The notes: generated by a model from the sequence alone, not told the origin. A DNA stretch of 64,000 nt from Pseudomonas synxantha BG33R (GCF_000263715.2 NZ_CM001514.1:2466936-2530935), one strand, 5' to 3'; positions 8,768 through 18,508 are shown, counted from the stretch's first letter. Made by a program: numbers and translations.

Positions 8768-9355
8768 GTGTCTATTCCATTCAAACTAATTCTCGCGTCG
8801 TCCATCGTTGGGCTTTTCGCTACATCTGCTATGGCTGCTGACGGTACTATCAATTTTACCGGTGAAGTGACTGCGGCTTCTTGCGGTATCAGTGCCGGTG
8901 CCGGTACCGGTGTCACGGGTACCACCCAGAAAGTTATTGACGTAAAAATGGGTAAGGTGAGCATCGACTCGTTGAAAAATAGCCAGACAGGAATCGTTGC
9001 GGGCTCGGCGATCAATATCAATCTTGATTGCGGTAATACCGCTGCTGGCTTGACCACAGTTAAGGTGAAATTCGATCCGAATTCGGGTAGCGGTGTAGAT
9101 CTTAAAAATAACAATTTGCTGAAAACTACGGGCACTGCTACTGGCGTGGGGATCGGTCTGTATGACGCCAGCAATAACCTGATTAATTTGGCCGGTAACG
9201 GTTCGTTTGACTCCCCTTTGATCAAGGCCGGTACTGATCCAGATATTAAATACTCGGCTAACTTGAACTTGCGTGCTTCTTATGTCGCCAACGGTGACGT
9301 AGTCGTACCGGGTACGGCCAATGGCAACCTGCCGTTTACGCTGACCTACGAGTAA
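8768..9355 (+). CDS. Major fimbrial subunit, chaperone-usher type
   Basis: Structural pilin of 195 residues, secreted through Sec and polymerised on the surface. A signal peptide of 23 residues ends AMA before ADGTINFTG. The mature start is classical for type 1 pilins: INFTGEVTAASCG with the first cysteine, the second in LDCGN, and a C-terminal LPFTLTYE ending for chaperone strand donation. The GTG at 8768 is supported by GAGG ten bases upstream. It heads the order fimbrin, chaperone, usher, adhesin, and a strong stem-loop follows its stop, as expected if it must be made in excess. It resembles P. aeruginosa CupA1/CupD1-type fimbrins, but I do not assign a specific Cup name. Confidence 0.92.
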   Translation: MSIPFKLILASSIVGLFATSAMAADGTINFTGEVTAASCGISAGAGTGVTGTTQKVIDVKMGKVSIDSLKNSQTGIVAGSAININLDCGNTAAGLTTVKVKFDPNSGSGVDLKNNNLLKTTGTATGVGIGLYDASNNLINLAGNGSFDSPLIKAGTDPDIKYSANLNLRASYVANGDVVVPGTANGNLPFTLTYE

Positions 9356-9364
9356 GTCATTTGT

Positions 9365-9390
9365 TGGAGAAGCACGTAAGTGCTTCTCCA
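9365..9390 (+). promoter_or_regulatory. Intercistronic stem-loop after fimbrin gene
   Basis: An 11-base-pair perfect stem (TGGAGAAGCAC / GTGCTTCTCCA) is closed by the loop GTAA, a GNRA-type tetraloop. No T-run follows, so it is not a standard terminator. Placed between fimbrin and chaperone genes, it probably protects the 3' end of the fimbrin mRNA or attenuates downstream expression. Confidence 0.75.
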
Positions 9391-9412
9391 GCTTCTGCAC
9401 AGGCAAAATATA

Positions 9413-10132
9413 ATGAAGCTGCTATCCAAATGTTTTTTGGCGGGATGTGTGTTGCTGTTCAGTGGTGTTTCAAGTGCGGGTATTACATTGGGTGGTACAC
9501 GTGTTGTTTATCAGGAGAAGCTTAAAGAAACCTCAATCATGGTCAAGAATGATGGTGATAAAGACATCATGGTTCAGTCATGGATAGAGCCAGCGGCCAA
9601 TGTTTCAGAACAAGATGTGCCTTTCGCTTTAACCCCTGCACTTAGTCGTCTCGGGGCCAGTAAACAACAAAGTTTGCGCATTTTTTATGCGGGCAAAGGC
9701 TTGCCAGCGGATAAAGAGTCTGTGTTCTGGCTAAACGTACAAGAAATACCGCAAAAATCAGAATCGGATAATACGTTACAGATCGCCATTCGCCAACGTA
9801 TCAAGATTTTCTACCGTCCTACAGGCCTTATAGGTTCGGAGGAGGAGTCCGCCAAGCAACTGAAGTGGCAGCTGATTCATGAGTCCGGAAAGGCGTGGCT
9901 TGTCGCAAGTAATACATCGCCATTTTATATCTCATTTGGAGAGGTTTATTTAAAGCAGTCAGGCAAGCGCTATACGGTTCAAGCAGAAATGATCAGCCCT
10001 GGCGCAACGTTAAAATTCCCGGTTGATTCGGGAGGCATATTGGCCTCCAAAGAGCGGTTTAGCGTTGAGTATAAAGCCATTAACGATTATGGGGCACCAA
10101 TAGCTTATGTGGGTGAAGGGGCTGCTGGTTAA
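9413..10132 (+). CDS. Periplasmic fimbrial chaperone (PapD/FimC family)
   Basis: Binds fimbrial subunits in the periplasm and delivers them to the usher; 239 residues. A signal peptide of about 21 residues ends SSAG. The first domain shows the family marks GITLGGTRVVYQ, the R near the start of strand A, and FWLNVQEIPQK. The conserved RIKIFYRPTGL follows, then the second immunoglobulin-like domain. I choose ATG 9413, which has AGG nine bases upstream and a clean signal peptide; the frame continues upstream without better sites. It is the only chaperone in the window, so all adhesins here probably depend on it. Confidence 0.92.
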   Translation: MKLLSKCFLAGCVLLFSGVSSAGITLGGTRVVYQEKLKETSIMVKNDGDKDIMVQSWIEPAANVSEQDVPFALTPALSRLGASKQQSLRIFYAGKGLPADKESVFWLNVQEIPQKSESDNTLQIAIRQRIKIFYRPTGLIGSEEESAKQLKWQLIHESGKAWLVASNTSPFYISFGEVYLKQSGKRYTVQAEMISPGATLKFPVDSGGILASKERFSVEYKAINDYGAPIAYVGEGAAG

Positions 10133-10197
10133 TCTTTCAGGTTTTCTGTTTGGTTGCCGCTTAAGAGTAAGCGTTGATAGTTGTGAGGCATAATCTT

Positions 10198-12693
10198 ATG
10201 TGGGTGTTTCGATCAGGGAGTCGGCGCACGATGACGCTGCTCGGGAGTCTTGGGTCGACGGGTTTTTTTGCCCTCGGCGCCTCGGTTCCCTCGGTTGCGT
10301 CTGCGGTCGAATTCAATAGTGCATTTCTGAGTAAGCAGGGTGCGCCGGTTGAGTTGAAGTATTTCGAGCAGGGAAGTTCGGTTGCCCCTGGTCACTACAA
10401 TGTCGATATTTATCTAAACCAGCAACTCATCCTGCGCCAGCGTATTGAGTTTGCTACCAATGGTAAAGACAATGAGGTCAAGCCGCTCATACCTCTCTCG
10501 GTGCTCAAGGCAGTGGGCGTCAACGTCGTTCGCCTGGAGCAGGAAAAGCTGATTGCCGCGAAGGCAGATGATAAAACATTGATTGACGTAGAGTCGCTTG
10601 CGCCTGGTGCGGGCGTGGAGTTCGACGTCACGGCACTGGCTTTGCAGATCAGCATGCCTCAAGCGTATATCCAGCGCCAGTCTCGTGGGTATGTTGATCC
10701 GTCATTATGGGATGACGGTATTACTGCGTTCTACTCAAATTACCAGACCAATTTCAGCCGCAATATCAACCAGGGCTACAATAGCGATTACCGCTATGTC
10801 GGTCTGCGCAACGGCTTGAATATTGGCGCATGGCGCCTGCGCAATGAGTCGTCGATTTCAGGTTCTACGGGGGTACGTGACAAATTCACCAGCAACCGTA
10901 CTTATGTAGAGCGCGACATTCGCAGCCTTAAAGGTAAGCTCGCGGCGGGGGAGTTGTACAGCCAGGGTGAAATCTTTGACAGCGTGAGATTCAAAGGCGC
11001 GCAGCTATCCTCGGAATTGGGCATGTTGACCGATGATGAGGTGGGCTTTGCTCCGGTGGTGCGAGGTATTGCGGAAACGAATGCGACGGTTGAAATCAGC
11101 CAGAACAACTACGTCATCTATTCGGCCACTGTCCCTGCGGGCGCATTTGAGATCAGCGATATCTACCCCAGTGGGTCCAACGGCGACCTGAGCATCAAGA
11201 TCATTGAGGCTGACGGGCGCGAGCGCCAATACTCCCAGGCCTATTCTTATCTCCCGGTCATGACCCGTCGTGGTAACACGCGCTACAGTCTGGCGGCAGG
11301 TGAATATTCTAATGAAGGCCAAGCAGCGCCTAAGTTTACCCAAGGTACCTTGGTGTACGGGGTGACGGATAATTTCACTGGCTACGGTGGCCTGATAGCG
11401 GCCCAGGCGTATAAGGCATTAAACTTGGGGGTGGGGGTTAACTCTCCGTGGGGTGGATTATCCTTTGACGTCACCAACAGCAGTTCGCAAGAGCGTTCCG
11501 GGCGTAAAAACGTCGGCCAGAGTGCGCGATTCCTTTATTCCAAGACACTTAGCCAGACCGATACCACCTTTACGATGGTCGGTTATCGCTACTCCACTGA
11601 GTCCTATCGCACCTTCAGTCAACATGTTGAAGAACAAGAGCACGTAGCTACACCTTATTATGGCCGACAGAAAAGTCGCTTTGATGTGAACGTCAACCAA
11701 TCTCTGGACGGACGTGGCTCATTGTTTTTGAGCCTCGGCGAAACCAGTTATTGGAACAGGCAAGGCAGTACCCGGCGCTGGCAGTTCGGCTACAACGGTA
11801 ACTATTCGGATATCAGCTACAGCTTTGCGGTATCCCGTACCGAAGGGCAGGCTGGGAGCCAAGGTGCCGATAATCAGATGACGGCATCGTTCAGCATTCC
11901 GTTTGGCGACACTCGCCGCTCGCAGCGTCTGTACACCAGCGTTACCACCTCAAACCAGGGTGAGTCTGCGATTCAGACAGGACTGTCCGGTAACTTGAAT
12001 GATGAAAACACTCTAAATTATTCAGCGCAAGGCAGCCACAGTAAAACCAGCGGCAGCTCTGCCAGTTTCGGTGTCAACTGGGATACGCCGACTGCAAAAG
12101 TCAGCGGTAACTATGGGCAGGGACGTGATAACAAGCATTTGGATGTCGGCGCGTCAGGTTCGGTTGTCGTTCACAGCGGTGGTGTCACGTTGGGGCAGCC
12201 CGTGGGTGAAACATTTGCCTTGGTCGAAATACCTGATACCAAAGGTATCGGTATTGATTCATCCAATGCGGTAAGAACCGATAGCAAGGGTTATGCGGTT
12301 GTGCCTTATGCGCAGCCCTATCGTTATAACTGGATTAATTTGGATACCAGTACGATGGGCAGCAGTATCGAAGTGGCGGAAAGTTCGAAGAAAGTAGTGC
12401 CGACTCGCGGCGCAGTTGTTAAAACTCACTTTGAGGTCGAGTCAGGGCGTAGACTTCAATTTAACTTAACGGACGGCAAAGGTGCGCATTTACCATTTGG
12501 CGCGCAGGCATATGACGATGAAGGGAAGGTTCTTGGGTTGGTGGATAACGCTTCGAAACTACTTGTTTTTGGTTTGAAAGATGTGGGCACATTCAAAGTC
12601 AAATGGGGTAGTCTGGCGTGTGAAGTTAGATATGATCTGCCGCCGGTTAATAAAGAGTTGATGTACGAGCAGTACAGCGGTGTGTGTTTGTAG
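10198..12693 (+). CDS. Fimbrial outer-membrane usher (PapC/FimD family)
   Basis: Outer-membrane pore that assembles chaperone-subunit complexes into fimbriae; 831 residues from ATG 10198, supported by GAGG ten bases upstream. A signal peptide ends near SVASA. VEFNSAFLSKQG starts the N-terminal chaperone-binding domain. The barrel region contains the family signature LGMLTDDEVGFAPVVRGIA (near 280-298), and the C-terminal domains include GAVVKTHFEVESGR and a terminal cysteine pair. ATG 10231 is an alternative start giving a shorter signal peptide. The length agrees with ushers (800-870 residues). Confidence 0.93.
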   Translation: MWVFRSGSRRTMTLLGSLGSTGFFALGASVPSVASAVEFNSAFLSKQGAPVELKYFEQGSSVAPGHYNVDIYLNQQLILRQRIEFATNGKDNEVKPLIPLSVLKAVGVNVVRLEQEKLIAAKADDKTLIDVESLAPGAGVEFDVTALALQISMPQAYIQRQSRGYVDPSLWDDGITAFYSNYQTNFSRNINQGYNSDYRYVGLRNGLNIGAWRLRNESSISGSTGVRDKFTSNRTYVERDIRSLKGKLAAGELYSQGEIFDSVRFKGAQLSSELGMLTDDEVGFAPVVRGIAETNATVEISQNNYVIYSATVPAGAFEISDIYPSGSNGDLSIKIIEADGRERQYSQAYSYLPVMTRRGNTRYSLAAGEYSNEGQAAPKFTQGTLVYGVTDNFTGYGGLIAAQAYKALNLGVGVNSPWGGLSFDVTNSSSQERSGRKNVGQSARFLYSKTLSQTDTTFTMVGYRYSTESYRTFSQHVEEQEHVATPYYGRQKSRFDVNVNQSLDGRGSLFLSLGETSYWNRQGSTRRWQFGYNGNYSDISYSFAVSRTEGQAGSQGADNQMTASFSIPFGDTRRSQRLYTSVTTSNQGESAIQTGLSGNLNDENTLNYSAQGSHSKTSGSSASFGVNWDTPTAKVSGNYGQGRDNKHLDVGASGSVVVHSGGVTLGQPVGETFALVEIPDTKGIGIDSSNAVRTDSKGYAVVPYAQPYRYNWINLDTSTMGSSIEVAESSKKVVPTRGAVVKTHFEVESGRRLQFNLTDGKGAHLPFGAQAYDDEGKVLGLVDNASKLLVFGLKDVGTFKVKWGSLACEVRYDLPPVNKELMYEQYSGVCL

Positions 12694-12993
12694 ATCGGAG
12701 AGATAAGCTGGTATTTTTATATGGAAGATATAGGGGATAGGATATCAATATTCTTTTGGTATTGGATATAGGGAGGTAGGTATCAATACGTATTGATAAT
12801 GCGCCAAATGACGACTAGGCACTCGGCAAATTTAGGAGTGTCTACTTTATTCATAAGGCGTTAGATTGTAGTTCGGTCTGTTCATGCAGGGTTTAGTTGA
12901 GACGCTTTTTGTAAGTGATATTTATAGTTTAAGCAATTCTTAGTGAAGGAGGTAGCGCGAAAGTCGACGATTCATTATGTTGGGAGTAAATAA
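12694..12993. promoter_or_regulatory. AT-rich spacer with 18-base palindrome
   Basis: There is no gene in these 300 bases between usher and adhesin. An 18-base perfect palindrome, TATCAATACGTATTGATA, lies at 12781-12798. Several GATAT/GGATAT repeats lie just before it, and a weaker palindrome TTAAGCAATTCTTAG lies near 12928-12942. The length, AT content and palindromes suggest that the adhesin at 12994 has its own regulated promoter. Confidence 0.4.
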
Positions 12994-13977
12994 ATGAAAT
13001 TTCTCAAAGCTATTATTGTATTGCTGGCCGCATATGCTCCATTCGTAGTGGCGGCTGGGTGTGTGCAAGAGTCGGGGTTTAGCCTCGCTCCATGGATCCC
13101 ACCTATAGCCAATAACACGGGAGGCATGTTGTCGAAATCATGGCACACTGCAGAGCTTCAAGTTAGCTGCAATGGTATGAGCGGTTCTTATCTCTTGAGA
13201 AATGAGATAACGCCGGCGGGCAACGATTCCGGCAAGACGCAGTTGTTCGAGGGCGTTTCTTACAAGCTATACACGACGAGCGAGCGTGATGTTTTTTATT
13301 TTGGCGGTGTGGCAGGGCCTGACGGAGTTCTTCGCCCGTTTGGTACATCATACTCCCACGCTATATACCCCCCCGTGATTACCGAATTCAAGCTTCCTGC
13401 TACTGTGAGAATCAAGTTCTATTCTCCGTCAAAATCGATGACGCCTGGTGTGTACACAATTAATAGCGCTGGGTTAGTCAAAGGTAAGATTACCTCTGTG
13501 GGGTTCGTTGCCGAATCAGGCATGAATCTTTCGGCCTTCTCATTTATTGTGAATGGTCCTTCATGCACACTGGCAATTCCTGCTGAGTTAAAGCTGAAAT
13601 CAGTAAATCTCTCGGCAATTCCTATGCCAGGGGATAGCAACGAGGCTGCCAGCTTTCAACTAGGGTTAACCTGTGCCGGTAGTACACCAGCTTATCAGGT
13701 CAGCTATTCGATGAGCGATGTTAACGATTCAGCCAACCAGTCCTCGACGCTCACATTAGCTGATGCGGCGAAAAAGGCCTCGGGTGTCTCATTACAGGTG
13801 GTCGATGGCATGACACCAGTTAACTTCGGTTCTACGTCGAAACGCCTGCTCGGGAGTATGCCAAATGGCGGCGGCATGATAAGCAAATCCATGAGCGTTC
13901 GCTATATACGAACCTCGACCATCGCGCGCCCTGGTTCAGTGAGGGCAGGTGTGACAGTTACGTTGTCCTACAAATAA
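12994..13977 (+). CDS. Two-domain fimbrial tip adhesin (copy 2)
   Basis: Probable receptor-binding tip protein of 327 residues. A 20-residue signal peptide ends VVAA before GCVQ. The N-terminal domain has GGMLSKSWH, then FEGVSYKLYTTSERDVFYFG, almost the same block as in the protein at 3872. The C-terminal pilin domain has a cysteine pair (PSCTL, LTCAG) and VSYSMSDVNDS, ending VTVTLSYK for strand exchange. GGGAG lies eight bases before the ATG. It is the last structural gene of the chaperone-usher cluster, but a 300-base spacer separates it from the usher. The receptor is unknown; the N-terminal halves of the adhesins here differ much more than the C-terminal halves. Confidence 0.82.
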   Translation: MKFLKAIIVLLAAYAPFVVAAGCVQESGFSLAPWIPPIANNTGGMLSKSWHTAELQVSCNGMSGSYLLRNEITPAGNDSGKTQLFEGVSYKLYTTSERDVFYFGGVAGPDGVLRPFGTSYSHAIYPPVITEFKLPATVRIKFYSPSKSMTPGVYTINSAGLVKGKITSVGFVAESGMNLSAFSFIVNGPSCTLAIPAELKLKSVNLSAIPMPGDSNEAASFQLGLTCAGSTPAYQVSYSMSDVNDSANQSSTLTLADAAKKASGVSLQVVDGMTPVNFGSTSKRLLGSMPNGGGMISKSMSVRYIRTSTIARPGSVRAGVTVTLSYK

Positions 13978-14125
13978 TGCTTGTTCTTGGGTACGCTTTA
14001 TTTTATTCCCTAAATAGTTCAAGTTTAGCCAGCAGGCTTTCTTTGCGTTTGTGCGTATAATCCTTTGTTTTGCTCTGCATGCAAGGCATTATCTATGAAT
14101 ATATTACCTCAGGAATAACCAGACC

Positions 14126-14755
14126 ATGGGCAACATAGTCATCGTCGACGACCACCCCCTGATGCGCATGGCTGTGCGCGTGATGCTCGAGCAAGAAGGC
14201 CACTCGATTGTCGCCGAAGTCGACAACGGCGTGGACGCGGTGGAAATTATCCGAAAATTGCTTCCAGATCTGATCGTTCTTGACCTGAGTATTCCGAAAA
14301 TGGATGGCCTCTCCGTCATCGCGCACTTGAAGGCTATCGGCATTTCCACCCGTGTGTTGATCCTCACCTCTGGTGACACTCGCAACTTCGCCATGCGCTC
14401 CTTACAAGCCGGTGCGGCAGGTTTTGTCTGCAAAGATGACAATCTGGACGAACTGATAGGCGCGGTGAAGGCAGTGCTGTCGGGTTACAGCTATTTCCCG
14501 GCCAATACCATCCACCAGTTACGCGACAATACCCAGGCCGCCAGCGAGGAAAGCCAGCTGATTGCGCAACTGTCCGATCGTGAGATCACCGTGTTGAAAC
14601 TGCTGGCGCGGGGTATGGGCAACCAGGCCATTGCCGATGAGTTGATGATCAACCACAAGACGGTGAGCACATACAAAATCCGCCTGCAACGCAAGCTGAG
14701 TGTAGAAAACCTGATTGCCCTGGGTGAGTTGGCCAAGCGCAATGGCTTGGCGTAG
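14126..14755 (+). CDS. rcsB: RcsB/RocA-like response regulator
   Basis: DNA-binding response regulator of 209 residues. The receiver domain has the acidic pair Asp8-Asp9, the phospho-acceptor Asp53 in VLDLSIP, Thr81 and Lys103. A LuxR/NarL-type helix-turn-helix follows near 146-205 (LSDREITVLKLLARGM, HKTVSTYKIRLQRKL). It lies between the fimbrial genes and two hybrid kinases with HPt domains, an arrangement that recalls P. aeruginosa RcsB beside cupD and RocA1 beside cupB. It is the expected final acceptor of the phosphorelay and the expected reader of the palindromes at 8618, 19440 and 36691. That DNA link is an inference. A frameshifted paralogue lies at 36915. Confidence 0.85.
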   Translation: MGNIVIVDDHPLMRMAVRVMLEQEGHSIVAEVDNGVDAVEIIRKLLPDLIVLDLSIPKMDGLSVIAHLKAIGISTRVLILTSGDTRNFAMRSLQAGAAGFVCKDDNLDELIGAVKAVLSGYSYFPANTIHQLRDNTQAASEESQLIAQLSDREITVLKLLARGMGNQAIADELMINHKTVSTYKIRLQRKLSVENLIALGELAKRNGLA

Positions 14756-14766
14756 TCGTTCACAGC

Positions 14767-17700
14767 CTAGGGTTCGAGCATATTTTGAATGCGCCGTAAC
14801 TCCTTCTTCACCTGCCTGACCCGCGCCGGTACGTCCTCGGCGCCGGTTCGGCAGCCATGCTCTAGTTCCTTGCACAACCCAAGCAAATAATCATTGCGCA
14901 TCAATGCCGCGCTACCCCTCAAACGGTGAGCCAGCTCGGCAATGCCGGCGAGGTCCCGTGTCTCACTGAAGTCACGCAACTGTTCGATATCCTGTTGATT
15001 GCTGCGCATCAATTCAGCTTGCAGTTGTTGAATGATTGCCGGGTTGCCACCGGTAATCGGCTGGAGCAGATTCATGTCGAATTCAGGCCCATGCAGCGTC
15101 GGTTTGGCGCCTTTATAGGCTGGCTTATCCGCTGGCTCCAGTGATGCCAGGCGCTGTTCGAGGATGGCCAGGCTGATGGGTTTGATCAGACAGTCGCCCA
15201 TGCCAGCATTAAGACAGCGGTCCATTTCTTCCTGCTGGGCGTCGGCTGTCAGCCCCAGAATCGTCAATGCACTGGCGTTGCGTTGCTGTTCTTCCTTGCG
15301 GATCGCCAGTGTCAGTTCTACTCCGTCCATGACCGGCATGTGGTAATCCGTGATAAGCCAGTCAACCGGAAAGGCACGCCAGGCCTCCAACGCCTCCAGT
15401 CCATTACTGGCTTCAATCACCTTGCAGCCCAGGTACTCCAGCTGCGCGCGCAGCATTTGACGGTTCAAGGTGTTGTCGTCTGCGATCAGCACTCGCATGG
15501 CCCAGCTCGGAGTAGCCTCGGAGGACGCGGGCAATGGCAGTTCTTCTTCAGGCAGCGGTTCCAGAAGCTTGAGCTTGAGCGTTACATTGACCGTAGTGCC
15601 TTGCCCCGGCGTGCTGGTAAGTTCCAGGCGGCCACCCATCATCTCGCACAGCGACCGCGACACAACCAACCCGAGGCCGCTCCCGCCATGGACCGAGAGG
15701 TCCGACTGAATCACTTGCGCAAAGGGGCGAAACAGCGTCTGCCGGTCTGCCTCACTGATGCCTATGCCGGTATCCTGAACTTGCAGATGCATGTTGAGTG
15801 TCTGCCCGTTCAACACGCGGCATACCAAGCGGATGACGATACGGCCGCGCTCAGTGAACTTGATCGCATTGCTCACCAAATTCGACAGTACTTGCTTGAA
15901 GCGCAGAGGGTCGATAGAGACGTCCAGGGTGGTACCGGCGTCGATTTCCAGAATCAGGTCCAGTTTCTTCTTTCTCGCCAGCCCTTCGAATACCCGCGCC
16001 ACCATCTCCACCAGATTCTTGAGGTTGGCCCGGCGTGGTGAGAAGCTCAAGTGCCCGGATTCAATGCGTACGATATCCAGCGTATTGCCCAACAGTTCAA
16101 GCAGGTTCTTGGCGGCCGTGTAGGCCACGTCGATGTTCACCCGATCCAGTACGCCATGATCAGCGCGTTTGAGCGCTAACTCTAATGTGCCTATCACCGC
16201 GCTCATGGGCGTGCGGATTTCGTGGCTCATGGTCGCAAGAAATTGGGTTTTGGCGCGGCTGGCCTCGTCAGCCTGGGTTTTAGCCTGCTGCAGTTGCTCA
16301 ATCAGTTGATGATGTTGCGAGATGTCCTGCCAGCCGCAGATCACTCCGGCGATCGTGCCATTAGAGTCACGAAACGGCTGAATCCAATGCTCGATGAAGT
16401 GGGGTTGTCCCTCGATGGTGATCTGCAGTTGCTGTTCGATGGCGTTGCCATCCTCCATCGCTTGCAGATAACTCTGGTGAAGCGAGGGCGCAAGTTCGAT
16501 ATCACCGTGGTTCGTTTGCAACGCGGTTTTACCCAGCACTTGGGATTGGCAGAGCTTCATGACATGTTCATAGCTGCGGCTGCATGACAGCAGGCGTCCT
16601 TCGCGGTCGCGTACATATACCGGCACGGGCATGGCATGGTTCAAGGTTTGCAGAAACTCCAACTGATCATTCAGGGCTTTTTCAGCGGTGACTCGGCGCC
16701 GTATCTGACGGCGTAATTGCACGATTCGAATGATCGAAACCAGCAGCACCAGCAATGCGCAGCAAATGATCTGCAGGATTACCAGTTTGTAGTCACGCCA
16801 GTTCTGGCCACTCATGGCCGCATTGGCACGCCAGCGAATGGTGATTGCATTAAGCTCGTCAGGTGGGATGCTCAGCAGGGCTTTATCCATGATCGACTGC
16901 AGCTCGGTTTCGCCTCGGCGCATGGCGAAGTTGGCGGTGGCCGCCTGGCCGTCGACGACACCAGCCACGCGCAGTTCTTTTTCATAGAGGCGCGCGGTGT
17001 AGTAACGAGCCATGGATAAGGTCATCAACACAGCGTCGGCGTCGCCATTAACCACCATGCGCATGGCCTCCAGGTTGTTTGCCGGGGTAATCAACTGCAC
17101 CGTGGGAAAGCCTTTGCGAATGCTGTCGATCAGCACATGCCCCTGGACAATGGCCAGGCGCTTGCCGGCCAAAGCATTGAGACTCGAACGCTCTCGGCCC
17201 GATTCAGCCGTCGGCGCGACCAGCGCAAACGAGCTGGTTGCGAATGGATGGCTGAAACGAATATGGTTCAAGCGCTCCGGGCTGGCCGTCAACACGGCTA
17301 AATCAGTATCGCCGTCGCGTAAAGCGTCCTGAATGCCTTCAAAACTCGAGGCGCGTTGAATCTCGAACTTGAGCCCGGTGCGTTGGGTGATGATCTCGAA
17401 CAAATCGGATATCACACCGTTGAAGCGGCCCTTGGCGTCAAAAAATGCCGAGGGTGCCATGTCATCGTTGATCATGAAGCGCGCCACTGGGTGCTGGGCC
17501 AGCCAGCGTTTTTCCTGGGCGGTGAGGTGTACATTATCGTCCGGCATCACCGTGCCGCCACCGGTCCAGCGCTTGATCAGGTAGCTCATGCGCAGTTGGC
17601 CAAATGTGGTCAGTGAAGCATTGAGAATGCGTAGCAGGCGTTGATCTTCCTGCTTGAGTAGAAACCCATAGCCACCTGAGTCGATTTTCACAAACTGGAT

Positions 17701-18399
17701 AAATTTGAGATAGCTGAAAAAGCTATGGTTGACCAGATAGTGGGTGGTTACCGAGTCGCCCAGAAACACGTCGACGTTCTGGAACGCGACGGCGGCCAGG
17801 GCTTGCGCGGTGGTGCCGTAGGTAAAAAACTGTGCATGAGGATAGCGGTCGGTCAGTAGCGCGTATGGCAGGTAGTCCTTGGAGACTGCTACGGTTAGTC
17901 CATTGAGATCTGAGGGAACCGCAATGTCGCTGTCCTGGCGTTGATAGAGTACGGGGGCATTGACGCTGTACGGCAGCGTCACCACCGTGTCAGAAGAGTC
18001 GCGATCATAGTCGCTGGACCGGCTGATCAAGTCGATTTCGCCGGCTCGCAAGGCGGCCATCGCTTGCCCTCGGTCAGCAAACCCGACGACTTTGATATCC
18101 AAGCCCAGTTGCTGCTTGAGCATTGTCGCCACGTCAGCGCTGATGCCCTCGTAATCACCGTTGCCGTAGACCATGTCGAAGGGCAGGGTGAACGGTGCGA
18201 CCACGCCCAGGGTGAGGACACGCCGTTGGCGCAACCAGGCCCAGTCTGCTTCCGGTAATTGCAGCTTTTGTGGTTCCTGACTCACTTGGCTAAGCAAGTG
18301 AAGGGGCTGTTGCGGCATGGGTATCGTTGCGGCACCGCCGTACGATACAGCCGGCAGCAGTACGGTGAAGAAAGCCACGAAGGCTTTGAGCGTGGACAT
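14767..18399 (-). CDS. pvrS: BvgS-type unorthodox sensor kinase, PvrS/RocS1-like
   Basis: Membrane sensor of 1210 residues that starts a phosphorelay. In order: signal peptide (1-22), two periplasmic SBP_bac_3 venus-flytrap domains (about 45-275 and 290-520), a transmembrane helix (about 532-552), a PAS domain (575-690), HisKA with the phospho-histidine in ATMSHEIRTP near 724, an ATPase domain with NAIKF and GGSGLGL, a receiver with Asp in ITDYHMP, and an HPt domain with AHRLRGSA near 1156. I start it at ATG 18399 because a signal peptide begins there; an in-frame GTG lies 21 codons upstream. The order matches BvgS/EvgS and P. aeruginosa PvrS and RocS1. The gene is convergent with rcsB, its likely partner. 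The ligand is unknown. Confidence 0.87.
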   Translation of the reverse strand: MSTLKAFVAFFTVLLPAVSYGGAATIPMPQQPLHLLSQVSQEPQKLQLPEADWAWLRQRRVLTLGVVAPFTLPFDMVYGNGDYEGISADVATMLKQQLGLDIKVVGFADRGQAMAALRAGEIDLISRSSDYDRDSSDTVVTLPYSVNAPVLYQRQDSDIAVPSDLNGLTVAVSKDYLPYALLTDRYPHAQFFTYGTTAQALAAVAFQNVDVFLGDSVTTHYLVNHSFFSYLKFIQFVKIDSGGYGFLLKQEDQRLLRILNASLTTFGQLRMSYLIKRWTGGGTVMPDDNVHLTAQEKRWLAQHPVARFMINDDMAPSAFFDAKGRFNGVISDLFEIITQRTGLKFEIQRASSFEGIQDALRDGDTDLAVLTASPERLNHIRFSHPFATSSFALVAPTAESGRERSSLNALAGKRLAIVQGHVLIDSIRKGFPTVQLITPANNLEAMRMVVNGDADAVLMTLSMARYYTARLYEKELRVAGVVDGQAATANFAMRRGETELQSIMDKALLSIPPDELNAITIRWRANAAMSGQNWRDYKLVILQIICCALLVLLVSIIRIVQLRRQIRRRVTAEKALNDQLEFLQTLNHAMPVPVYVRDREGRLLSCSRSYEHVMKLCQSQVLGKTALQTNHGDIELAPSLHQSYLQAMEDGNAIEQQLQITIEGQPHFIEHWIQPFRDSNGTIAGVICGWQDISQHHQLIEQLQQAKTQADEASRAKTQFLATMSHEIRTPMSAVIGTLELALKRADHGVLDRVNIDVAYTAAKNLLELLGNTLDIVRIESGHLSFSPRRANLKNLVEMVARVFEGLARKKKLDLILEIDAGTTLDVSIDPLRFKQVLSNLVSNAIKFTERGRIVIRLVCRVLNGQTLNMHLQVQDTGIGISEADRQTLFRPFAQVIQSDLSVHGGSGLGLVVSRSLCEMMGGRLELTSTPGQGTTVNVTLKLKLLEPLPEEELPLPASSEATPSWAMRVLIADDNTLNRQMLRAQLEYLGCKVIEASNGLEALEAWRAFPVDWLITDYHMPVMDGVELTLAIRKEEQQRNASALTILGLTADAQQEEMDRCLNAGMGDCLIKPISLAILEQRLASLEPADKPAYKGAKPTLHGPEFDMNLLQPITGGNPAIIQQLQAELMRSNQQDIEQLRDFSETRDLAGIAELAHRLRGSAALMRNDYLLGLCKELEHGCRTGAEDVPARVRQVKKELRRIQNMLEP

Positions 18400-18508
18400 G
18401 AAAACGTATACCTGACTGCAAAATGCCAAGTACGCCGCGCTGGCCGGCTCAAGGTCGACCACGGACGTGGCGGGTGGGGTAGGAAGTTAGAGCGATGTGA
18501 ATGGGCGT

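Noticed and set aside
8462..8789. Two short frames in the fimbrial control region
   Set aside because: They overlap the RcsB-box-like site and the fimbrin start, have no ribosome binding site and no protein-like composition.
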